Source: CAZVEE01 sp964625525 (GTDB taxonomy: Bacteria; Pseudomonadota; Alphaproteobacteria; JAJFIK01). Taken from it: DNA of 29,064 nt. Below, one piece after another: positions 1-6,351 of this stretch (positions are counted from its first letter, which is position 1; the number at the start of each line of letters is the position of its first letter). The notes beneath the pieces were generated by a model. The model saw only the letters and a list, made by a program, of their open reading frames with translations. It had not been told where the DNA came from and made no database searches. The stretch covers positions 1 to 29,064 of the forward strand of contig CAZVEE010000042.1 of assembly GCA_964625525.1 (NCBI GenBank). Direction: 5' to 3'. The translations under genes and the position numbers were made by a program.

Positions 1-540
1 TCGGAAACAGTCGTCGCGGACATGGTAGATTTTTTCCTTGTACTGATGCTTCCGGGCGCCGGTGAAGAACTGCAAGGCATTAAGAAGGGCATTTTGGAAA
101 TCGCCGATATGATCGCCGTGAACAAGGCCGACGGCGAAAATGCGCCGCGCGCCGAGGCCGCCGCGCGGGATTATCGCGGTGCGCTGCATATCCTCAAGCC
201 TGCCAGCGCCAACTGGTCACCGCCGGTTGTCACTTGTAGCGCGCTCAAGAATCAGGGTCTTGATACGGTGTGGGCGGAGATTTTGCGCCACCGGGAGATC
301 CTGACCGGTACGGACGAACTGCCCGAGAAACGCCGCCAACAGCAGGTCCGCTGGATGTGGGCCATGCTGGAGGACCGGCTGTTCCGGGCCTTGACCAGTC
401 ATGGCGATGTCAAGGCGCGCCTGCCGGACATGGAACGGGCCGTCGCCGCCGGCGACATGCCGCCGACCAAGGCGGCGGACACGCTGCTGTCGCTGTTCGG
501 CCTCGACTCCAGCAGAATGACATCATCCCATGACCAGTAG
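1..540 (+). CDS. meaB: MeaB/ArgK-family GTPase, C-terminal part (5' truncated by window edge)
   Basis: The frame is open from base 1, so the start and the Walker A half lie outside the window. The visible 179 residues begin with SETVVADMVD, the end of the G3/switch II region of MeaB/MMAA GTPases. They continue through PGAGEELQGIKKGI and the G4 motif NKAD to the helical C-terminal dimerisation arm. Known family role: a G-protein chaperone that protects and reloads adenosylcobalamin-dependent methylmalonyl-CoA mutase. The mutase gene is not visible here. The stop codon overlaps the next gene by 11 nt, which suggests translational coupling to the Nudix hydrolase. A second, divergent member of the family lies at 21961-22908. 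Confidence 0.93.
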   Translation, partial: SETVVADMVDFFLVLMLPGAGEELQGIKKGILEIADMIAVNKADGENAPRAEAAARDYRGALHILKPASANWSPPVVTCSALKNQGLDTVWAEILRHREILTGTDELPEKRRQQQVRWMWAMLEDRLFRALTSHGDVKARLPDMERAVAAGDMPPTKAADTLLSLFGLDSSRMTSSHDQ

Positions 541-967
541 CTCTCGCAGCTACCCCGACCGGCCCGTGGTGGCCGTGGGCGGCATCATCTGGAAGGGCGA
601 GGACGTGCTCCTCATCCGCCGCGCCAAGCCTCCGCGCGAAGGCGAATGGAGCCTGCCCGGCGGCGGTCAGGAAGTGGGCGAGACACTGGAAGAGGCTTTG
701 CACCGGGAGATTCGCGAGGAAACCGGCGTGGAGATCCGCATTATTGGCTTGCTGACCGTCGTGGATGGCATCTTCCACGATGAAGACGGGCGCGTGCGCC
801 ACCACTACACGCTCATCGATTACACGGCTGAATGGGTGTCCGGAGAGCCTCGTCCGGGCTCGGAGGAAAAAGACGCCGCCTGGGTCTGCCCAGCGCAATT
901 GGCGCAAATCACCTTATGGGAGAAAACCCGCGCCGTGATCGAACAATCCCGCGCCCAACGCGCCTGA
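530..967 (+). CDS. Nudix hydrolase
   Basis: 145-aa single-domain Nudix protein. The complete box G-x5-E-x7-REUxEE-x-GU is at residues 45-67 (G45, E51, R59-E60, E63-E64, G66), so the metal-dependent pyrophosphohydrolase site looks intact. The substrate cannot be told from sequence; ADP-ribose, (d)NTP and related nucleoside diphosphates linked to another moiety are all possible. The start overlaps the end of the upstream MeaB gene, so the two are probably one operon. The protein ends at a non-coding gap holding alternative hairpins (1055-1094). Confidence 0.93.
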   Translation: MTSSSRSYPDRPVVAVGGIIWKGEDVLLIRRAKPPREGEWSLPGGGQEVGETLEEALHREIREETGVEIRIIGLLTVVDGIFHDEDGRVRHHYTLIDYTAEWVSGEPRPGSEEKDAAWVCPAQLAQITLWEKTRAVIEQSRAQRA

Positions 968-1054
968 GTGATCCGTCGTGAAGACACGGCTCCAGGGCGC
1001 TTGCGGGAAAAGCGTGTACCCTTTTTCGCCCGCTAAGCCGCGACCACCACACAG

Positions 1055-1094
1055 ATAAAGCCGTTTCAATGACCCGGCTTTTATGGAAACGGCT
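1055..1094 (+). other. Alternative hairpins downstream of the Nudix gene
   Basis: AGCCGTTTC (1059-1067) is perfectly complementary to GAAACGGCT (1086-1094), with an 18-nt loop. An overlapping alternative pairs ATAAAGCCG (1055-1063) with CGGCTTTTAT (1075-1084, one bulged T). The two share bases and cannot form together. The element lies between the stop codons of two convergent genes, so a transcription-termination role is the simplest reading, although no clean U tract follows. Confidence 0.4.
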
Positions 1095-1182
1095 CTCGAC
1101 CAAAAGGGGGCCCAGGGGGACGCCCTTCTTGCCTCAGACACCCGAAAGGCGCCTGTTGCCCCCCCCAATCGGCGTTGGCGCC

Positions 1183-1518
1183 TTAGCGCCAGCCGACGGG
1201 CTTTTTCGCGTTCAGCGTCTTGAGCGGCGCCCCGGACGTGCGGGTCATGCCCTGGGGCAGTGCCGCATCGGCGGTGCGCTTGGGGCCGCGATCCGCGCTC
1301 ACCGTGCCGGTCACCGGCTGCTTGCCGACGACTGTGGCCTGGGTTTCGCGCGCGCCGTCGGCGCCCCCTTCTTTGACTGAAACGGTCCCTTTGGCGCTGC
1401 CGCTGGCGACTTTGCGCACCCGCACTGCCTTTTTAAGGCCGGACGCGCTGGAGCCGACATTCAGGCCGCCAGAGCTGCTGACACCGCCTTTGCCCGACGT
1501 TACTCGAATACGAGCCAT
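1183..1518 (-). CDS. Small basic low-complexity protein, function unknown
   Basis: 111 aa, dominated by Gly, Ser, Ala, Thr, Val and Lys/Arg. It has no Cys, no hydrophobic segment and no signal peptide, so it is probably cytoplasmic, basic and intrinsically disordered. The best evidence that it is real is a strong Shine-Dalgarno sequence (AAGGAGG) about seven bases upstream of ATG at 1516-1518. It also sits in its own slot between a convergent Nudix gene and a divergent SDR gene. A GC-rich hairpin (CGGC, TGGCGC, loop, GCGCCA, GCCG; about 1171-1199) covers its stop codon. I recognise no family. The opposite strand is also open, as an N-terminal extension of the SDR frame, but that extension has no ribosome binding site and no SDR homology. 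Confidence 0.7.
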   Translation of the reverse strand: MARIRVTSGKGGVSSSGGLNVGSSASGLKKAVRVRKVASGSAKGTVSVKEGGADGARETQATVVGKQPVTGTVSADRGPKRTADAALPQGMTRTSGAPLKTLNAKKPVGWR

Positions 1519-1663
1519 AGCAAGCCTCCTTGCATCATTTGCGCTTAAACATAGTCGTTTTTGGCGTGTTCAACCACGTCTTTATGCGGGTGGCCCGCTT
1601 GCGGCCCGCCCCGGTGCCGGCATACTGGCTTTAAGGGCAAAGACATTCAGGGAGACCGATACC

Positions 1664-2446
1664 ATGCCATACGCACCCTTCGATCTGACGGGACACGTCG
1701 CGCTGATCACGGGCGGCAACCGGGGCATCGGCCTCGGTATGGCCGATGCCCTGGCGCAATCAGGCGCCGGGGTGGTGATCTGGGGCACCAACGAGGCGCG
1801 CAATCAAGAGGCCGGTGAAGCGCTGTCGCGCCACAATGTCCCCGTGCTCGTCCAGAAGGTGGATGTGGGCGATGAAGCCGCCGTGGGGGCGGCCATGGCC
1901 GAGGCAGTGGCCCGCATGGGTCGGGTCGATTCGGTCTTCGCGAATGCAGGCATCGGTGGCGGCGGGCCCGCCTTCGTCGATATGGAAACCGACACCTACC
2001 GCAAAATTCTGCGGGTTAATCTGGATGGGGTGTTCTTCACCTTGCGCGCCGCAGCCCAGCATATGGTTGAGCGGGCCAAGGCCGGTGACCCTGGTGGCTC
2101 GCTCGTGGGCGTGGCCAGCTTGGCGGCCATCGAAGGCGCCGCGCGCAGCCAGCATTACGCCGCCACCAAGGGGGCTGTGATCTCCATGATCAAGGGCTGC
2201 GCCGTGGAATTGGCGCGCTATGGGGTGCGCGCCAATGCCATCCTGCCCGGCTGGATCGCCACCGACATGACCGCCGGCGCCCAGGCCGCCCCCTCATTCG
2301 CTGAAAAAGTCATTCCGCGCGTGCCGGCCCGGCGCTGGGGCGAACCGGAAGACTTCGGCGGCGTCGCGGTTTATCTCGCCAGTTCCGCCTCGGCCTATCA
2401 CTCCGGGGATACGCTCATTGTGGATGGCGGCTACGCCGTTTTCTAA
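1664..2446 (+). CDS. SDR family NAD(P)-dependent oxidoreductase
   Basis: 260-aa classical short-chain dehydrogenase/reductase. It shows the cofactor loop TGGNRGIG near the N-terminus, NAG in the core, catalytic Ser152, Tyr165 and Lys169 (YAATK), and the PG-(I/T) loop PGWIATDM. It ends in the usual DGGY. The start chosen is ATG 1664 because the SDR fold begins right after it (FDLTGHVALITGG) and AGGGA lies about 10 nt upstream. The frame stays open back to 1220, but that stretch looks unlike protein and overlaps the minus-strand gene at 1183-1518. Substrate unknown; polyol/gluconate-type and 3-oxoacyl-type reductases share this layout. Confidence 0.93.
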   Translation: MPYAPFDLTGHVALITGGNRGIGLGMADALAQSGAGVVIWGTNEARNQEAGEALSRHNVPVLVQKVDVGDEAAVGAAMAEAVARMGRVDSVFANAGIGGGGPAFVDMETDTYRKILRVNLDGVFFTLRAAAQHMVERAKAGDPGGSLVGVASLAAIEGAARSQHYAATKGAVISMIKGCAVELARYGVRANAILPGWIATDMTAGAQAAPSFAEKVIPRVPARRWGEPEDFGGVAVYLASSASAYHSGDTLIVDGGYAVF

Positions 2447-2465
2447 GCCAGCCGTAATTTCGCCG

Positions 2466-2496
2466 CCGAAAGCCGGTTCTGTGAACCGGCTTTCGG
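2466..2496 (+). terminator. Perfect 14-bp hairpin between SDR gene and TIGR02301 gene
   Basis: CCGAAAGCCGGTTC (2466-2479) and GAACCGGCTTTCGG (2483-2496) are perfectly complementary around a 3-nt loop. There is no T run after it, so it is not a textbook intrinsic terminator. The right arm runs into the Shine-Dalgarno GGGAGG (2495-2500) of the gene starting at 2509. It could therefore end the SDR transcript, protect an mRNA end, or modulate access to the next ribosome binding site. Confidence 0.55.
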
Positions 2497-2508
2497 GAGG
2501 ATGACATC

Positions 2509-2898
2509 ATGCTTTACCGGCTTTTCGCCCTTGCCTGCCTCGCGGTCGCTCTGGTCGTGGCGCCGCCCGTGCGCGCCCAGCTTCAGGACCGTCAGCAGGA
2601 CCTGTTGACCCTGTCGGAATATCTGGGCGCCCTCCATCACCTGCGGGGCCAGTGCGAGCGTGGCGAGGCGCGGGTCTGGCGCGAGGCCATGAAGGATCTG
2701 GTGCGCCACGAAGAGCCCTCCGCCCGCGAGGCCCGCGCCATGACCGAACGCTTTAATGACGGCTACCGCGACGCTCGCGACCGCTTTCCCGAATGCACGC
2801 GGGAAACCGCCTTCGAAGGCCGGGTCACGGCGCAAGAAGCGGCCTATCTCACCGGCTCTCTGCGCCGGGCGATAGAAGACCCGGATGAGCGCTATTGA
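2509..2898 (+). CDS. TIGR02301 family secreted protein
   Basis: 129 aa with a clear Sec signal peptide. A positively charged start (MLYR) is followed by a hydrophobic core and a VRA cleavage site after residue 23, so the mature protein is probably periplasmic. The mature part is helical and charged, contains LSEYLGALHHLRGQC, and has two cysteines (C49, C96) that could form a disulfide. The pattern matches the alphaproteobacterial family TIGR02301, whose function is unknown. GGGAGG lies 8 nt before the ATG. The stop is 11 nt before the next gene, so the two are likely co-transcribed. Confidence 0.85.
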   Translation: MLYRLFALACLAVALVVAPPVRAQLQDRQQDLLTLSEYLGALHHLRGQCERGEARVWREAMKDLVRHEEPSAREARAMTERFNDGYRDARDRFPECTRETAFEGRVTAQEAAYLTGSLRRAIEDPDERY

Positions 2899-2909
2899 GA
2901 GGAGCTGCG

Positions 2910-3149
2910 ATGGCTGCCCCCCTGTCCGATGACGCCCAGAAAAAGCGCGCTCTTGATCTGCTGCTTGATGCCTGGGACACCGCCTTGACCGAGGGTGTAG
3001 ACCCCAATCTGCTCGCCACCACCGCCATTTTCACGGCCCTGACCGACATGGTGGAGCTGCACGGCGCGGACGCCACCGCCAAAATGGTGGATACCCTGCC
3101 GGAGCGCATCCGACAGGGTGAGTTTACCTTGTCAGCGGACATGGACTGA
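2910..3149 (+). CDS. Small conserved-looking hypothetical protein
   Basis: 79 aa, acidic and predicted to be mostly helical, with the segment LLLDAWDTALTEGVDP followed by a second amphipathic helix. No signal peptide, cysteine or catalytic motif is visible. I prefer ATG 2910 over the in-frame TTG at 2895 because GAGAGGAG (2897-2904) is well placed for 2910, while the TTG overlaps the upstream stop. It is the last gene of a short operon with the TIGR02301 gene and ends 21 nt before a convergent gene. I do not recognise the family with confidence. Confidence 0.75.
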   Translation: MAAPLSDDAQKKRALDLLLDAWDTALTEGVDPNLLATTAIFTALTDMVELHGADATAKMVDTLPERIRQGEFTLSADMD

Positions 3150-3170
3150 CGCGCGCCAACCCACCGCTTC

Positions 3171-4718
3171 TCAGACCACCGCTTCAATAAGCAGCGGCCC
3201 GCGCTCGGCCATGCCGCTGCGGAACGCGGCGGTAAAATCTTCCGCCGTCGTGGCGCGGATGGCGCGCACGCCCATGCCCTCCGCCAGCTTGGTCCAGCTG
3301 ATGTCCGGATTGCCAATATCAAGCATGGACAAGGCTTTGGGGCCCGGATTCTCCGCCCCCACCCGCATCAGCTCGATATTCAAAATGGCATAGGAGCGGT
3401 TGGCGAAGACCACCGTCACCACGTCCAGATTCTCGCGCGCCAGGGTCCACAGGGTCTGCACCGTGTACATGCCCGACCCATCGCCCAAAAGGCAGATCAC
3501 CTTGCGATCCGGGCAGGCGACCGCTGCCCCGGCCGCCACCGGTAGGCCCTGACCGATGGCACCGCCCGTGGTGGTCATCCAGTCATGCGGCGGACAGCCG
3601 ATGGTGTGAATGGCGGAGAGGATCCCGGCAGTGACGCCCTCGTCGGAAATGATGGCATTTTCCGGCATTAGCGCGCCCACGGTCCGGCCCACCGCATCCG
3701 GTGTCAGCGGCCCGTCCTGGGGCAAGTCCGGGCGGACCAGCACTTGCGGTGCCACCGGCCGCGAGCGCGCGCCCAGCGCATCGGCGAGGCCAGCGAGCGC
3801 GCCATCCACATCTTCGGTCGGCTCGGCCAGGGTGATCGCTTGGCAGCCTTCGGGCAGCAATTCGCTGGGCTTGCCCGGATAAGCAAAGAACGCCACCGGG
3901 ATCCGCGTGCCCACAAGCACCATGAGATCGGCACCATTGAGCGCGTCGAGCGCCATTTCTCCAAAGTAAGGCACCGGTGTCGGCAGCACCCGACCGGCGC
4001 CGCGCTCCAGGCGCTGATTGAAAGTGTCGCAATAAAGCTGCGCGCCGGTGACCGCGCAGATGCGCCCCGCCAGATCGAGCCCATTGGTGCGGGTGCCGCG
4101 ACTGCCGACCACGACCACGGGCTTTTTCGCCGCGCGCAGGGCCTCGGCCACCGCGTCGATCTGGGCGCTGTCCACCTGTGGCGCGGCAGGCACCGGCAAG
4201 GGGGCGGCCGGATCGCCGGACTCGTCCCAGGCGGTGTCTGCGGGCACGGCCAGGGTGGCGATTTGCCCGGGATAGGTCTGCGAGGCCGCGACGGCCTCCG
4301 CGCCCAGCCCCGGCAACGCCTTGGCATCGGTGGCGGCGCGATACCAGGCGGAGACAGGCGTGGCGATGCCTTTCAGGTCGCTCGTCAGCGGCGCGTCATA
4401 CCCCAGGTGATAGGTGGCATGATCACCGACCAGATTCACAATGGGGCTGCGGGCGCGGCGCGCATTGTGCAGGTTGGCAATACCGTTCCCCAGGCCCGGC
4501 CCCAGATGCAGGAGCGTCGCGGCGGGCTTGTCGGTCATGCGGGCATAGCCGTCCGCCGCGCCCGTCACCACGCCCTCGAACAGGCCCAGCACCGCACGCA
4601 TACCCGGCACCTTGTCGATGGCAGCGACCAGGTGCATCTCCGACGTGCCCGGATTGGTGAAACTCACCTCCACGCCGCTGGCCACCAGCGTGCGGATCAG
4701 ACTTTCCGCGCCGTTCAT
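3171..4718 (-). CDS. Thiamine-diphosphate-dependent enzyme, acetolactate synthase large-subunit-like
   Basis: 515 aa with the three-domain layout of the pyruvate oxidase/acetolactate synthase/benzoylformate decarboxylase family. The N-terminal pyrimidine-binding domain has catalytic Glu48 in LFEGVVTGAADGYARM. A central domain follows. The C-terminal pyrophosphate-binding domain carries the GDG motif at 412-414 and, further on, FANRSY. It is shorter than biosynthetic acetolactate synthase (550-590 aa) and no small regulatory subunit gene is nearby. A stand-alone 2-oxo-acid decarboxylase or ligase is therefore as likely as valine/isoleucine biosynthesis. AGGAGG precedes the ATG. A LysE-type exporter lies 126 bp upstream on the same strand. 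Confidence 0.88.
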   Translation of the reverse strand: MNGAESLIRTLVASGVEVSFTNPGTSEMHLVAAIDKVPGMRAVLGLFEGVVTGAADGYARMTDKPAATLLHLGPGLGNGIANLHNARRARSPIVNLVGDHATYHLGYDAPLTSDLKGIATPVSAWYRAATDAKALPGLGAEAVAASQTYPGQIATLAVPADTAWDESGDPAAPLPVPAAPQVDSAQIDAVAEALRAAKKPVVVVGSRGTRTNGLDLAGRICAVTGAQLYCDTFNQRLERGAGRVLPTPVPYFGEMALDALNGADLMVLVGTRIPVAFFAYPGKPSELLPEGCQAITLAEPTEDVDGALAGLADALGARSRPVAPQVLVRPDLPQDGPLTPDAVGRTVGALMPENAIISDEGVTAGILSAIHTIGCPPHDWMTTTGGAIGQGLPVAAGAAVACPDRKVICLLGDGSGMYTVQTLWTLARENLDVVTVVFANRSYAILNIELMRVGAENPGPKALSMLDIGNPDISWTKLAEGMGVRAIRATTAEDFTAAFRSGMAERGPLLIEAVV

Positions 4719-4844
4719 GGGCGGTTCCTCCTGCTGTTCGTTCGTATCGTGGTCAAACGCTCCCCGCCACTATGGCATGAGGGCGCGCGCGCCGACCACC
4801 ACTTCGGCCCGCACGGCGCAGCCTCTCATCGAAGCAAATCCGGT

Positions 4845-5513
4845 TTAAGAGAAGGCGTAGCCTGTAAAGACTTTCAGCAGCACGATCGCGCCGAACCCGG
4901 CCACCACCACGCCCGAAACCTGGTTGATCTGGCGCAGGCGCGTGGCGCTCAGACGCGATTTGAACATGCCCATAATGCTGGTCAGCGCCAGCCACCACAG
5001 CGCGGACCCCGCCACCACCGAGCCCACCAGCACCGAGGCGCTGAAATAGGAGGCCCCTTCAGTCAGTCCTTTGCCCATGCCGGAGAAGATGGCGAAAAAC
5101 CCCAGCATGGTGGCCGGGTTAGAGATGGTCAGCAGGAAAGTCGAGGCAATGGCCGTGCCCACGCCGCCACCGATCACCCGGCCTGGCAAGCGCACATTCG
5201 GATCGGTCACGGTTGCCAAGGCCCGCGGGTCGTCGAAATAGGTATGAATGCCCATCCCCACCAGCAGGATGCCGCCGAATGTCTGCAACACCCCCGCATA
5301 GCCCTGGATGAAGGTGGAGACGGCCGTCAAGCCAAAGGCAACAACAATCGCGAAGACACCATCTCCGATGGCCGCGCCCGTCCCAGACAGAAAGCCGTCC
5401 AGGCGCCCAAAGGCCAAAGTGCGGCGAATGCAAATCAGATTGACCGGTCCCACGGGAGCGGCGACCACGACGCCGATAAAAATCCCGCTCGCGATGAGAA
5501 ACAGCATGTCCAT
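4845..5513 (-). CDS. LysE family translocator (amino-acid/metabolite exporter)
   Basis: 222 aa and strongly hydrophobic, with about six membrane segments. The N-terminal segment contains VAAPVGPVNLICIRRTLAFG, the conserved Gly-Pro turn and following helix of LysE/RhtB exporters. Later segments include ISNPATMLGFFAIF and the C-terminal VSGVVVAGFGAIVLL. I chose ATG 5513 (MDMLFLIASG) because LysE proteins start right at the first helix. The frame is open to 5603, but those residues are polar and unlike the family. Role: inner-membrane export of an amino acid or related small molecule, substrate unknown. A shared transcript with the downstream ThDP enzyme is possible. Confidence 0.88.
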   Translation of the reverse strand: MDMLFLIASGIFIGVVVAAPVGPVNLICIRRTLAFGRLDGFLSGTGAAIGDGVFAIVVAFGLTAVSTFIQGYAGVLQTFGGILLVGMGIHTYFDDPRALATVTDPNVRLPGRVIGGGVGTAIASTFLLTISNPATMLGFFAIFSGMGKGLTEGASYFSASVLVGSVVAGSALWWLALTSIMGMFKSRLSATRLRQINQVSGVVVAGFGAIVLLKVFTGYAFS

Positions 5514-5946
5514 CAGTACTGACCTGCTTCCTGCGCTGTCGTTGGCCGGCGCTGCATCCGTGGCCTTTGCGACGGGCCGATCCTCTCGCCCCATACAAGC
5601 CAACCCGCCGCATGGCTCTGAAGCCGCAGCAGACAGCGCTCAAAAAACCCACCCCTTATACTCGGATCTCGCCACCGCATCATGAAGGGATCGCCCTTTG
5701 TGCGGCAGGCTCCCGCCCGAGTGCCTGTAATGTGCGTCACGCTCCGCCGGAAATCCAGACCTTGTTCGGCCCGCCCTCGAACAGGGCGGCTCCACAGCGC
5801 CAGAATTAGCACTCACCGGCACAGGCTGCCAATAAAGTTGCGTAAAAATTGCCGCAACATCTATAATATTGCGCATTATATCTCGACAAAGACAGGAAAT
5901 GATTCTTACCCTGAATGGGTCACGATTACCCGCGTCAGGAGGGCTC
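5514..5946. other. Non-coding region between lysE-like gene and usg
   Basis: About 430 bp without a convincing gene; the short frames here lack family resemblance and ribosome binding sites. The left 300 bp is GC-rich and holds a perfect 7-bp hairpin (CCGCCCT/AGGGCGG, 5771-5789). The right part (from about 5830) is AT-rich and carries the usg promoter and two further inverted repeats. It would form a long 5' leader if lysE were transcribed from the AT-rich part; I cannot identify a riboswitch. Confidence 0.6.
5838..5867 (+). promoter_or_regulatory. Putative sigma70-type promoter for usg, with overlapping inverted repeats
   Basis: TTGCGT (5838-5843), an 18-nt spacer and a perfect TATAAT (5862-5867) precede usg, giving a leader of about 70 nt. 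GTTGCG (5837-5842) and CGCAAC (5853-5858) form an inverted repeat over the -35 and spacer, where a repressor could bind. The -10 is itself the left arm of a palindrome, TATAAT (5862-5867)/ATTATA (5875-5880), so a perfect -10 also exists on the minus strand, though I see no good -35 for it. Confidence 0.55.
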
Positions 5947-6210
5947 ATGTCTGAACTGGTTAAGCAACTGGATGGCTACCGTCTGACCACGGCGGAAATC
6001 CTCTATCACATGCCCGACCATCCGGAGCTGTTGCAGAGTTATGTGTGGCAGGAGCTGGATATGGCGCCGCGGTTTCCGGTGCTGCACAAGTTTCTGGATT
6101 TCTGGAGCCGTAACCTGGATGGCAAGGTGCACTCGGTCCGGGTCGCCTCCGCCCCCCTTGTGAGCACCGCGGAGGCTCAGTTTCTTGACGCGGAATTCGT
6201 GCTTCATTGA
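5947..6210 (+). CDS. usg: Usg family protein
   Basis: 87 aa, recognised from the near-invariant core of alphaproteobacterial Usg proteins: GYRLTTAEILYHMPDHP, LLQSYVWQELD, APRFP, LHKFLDFW and KVHSVRVAS. The length is normal for the family. Usg was named for its position beside tryptophan biosynthesis genes in some alphaproteobacteria; its molecular function is not established. No trp gene is in this window, so the linkage is lost or lies elsewhere. The start at ATG 5947 is fixed by AGGAGG at 5937-5942. No membrane segment, signal peptide or cysteine is visible, so it is probably cytoplasmic. A promoter-like element lies just upstream. Confidence 0.92.
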   Translation: MSELVKQLDGYRLTTAEILYHMPDHPELLQSYVWQELDMAPRFPVLHKFLDFWSRNLDGKVHSVRVASAPLVSTAEAQFLDAEFVLH

Positions 6211-6351
6211 GGTGTGGCCCGGTTTGCGCGCATGGCACGCCGCTTGCCTCACTCCGTGTCAACGTTCATTGTGAACGACATGTGGCGGGTATGGGGGTCG
6301 AGACAGCCACGGGACCCCGCGTGAGGGACCCGGGTCTCAGGGGGACAGGCG

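Noticed and set aside
1220..1663. N-terminal 148-residue extension of the SDR reading frame
   Set aside because: It overlaps a minus-strand gene with a strong ribosome binding site, has no SDR homology, and the cofactor motif starts right after ATG 1664.
2895..2909. TTG start extending the small hypothetical protein
   Set aside because: It overlaps the upstream stop, while ATG 2910 has a well-placed GAGAGGAG.
3744..5522. 592-aa plus-strand open frame
   Set aside because: Antisense to the ThDP enzyme and LysE genes; His/Arg/Gly-rich composition is typical of a shadow frame in high-GC DNA, with no motif.
6263..6277. Palindrome CGTTCA-TTG-TGAACG between usg and the membrane protein gene
   Set aside because: Six-base arms with no clear promoter nearby; too weak to call an operator.
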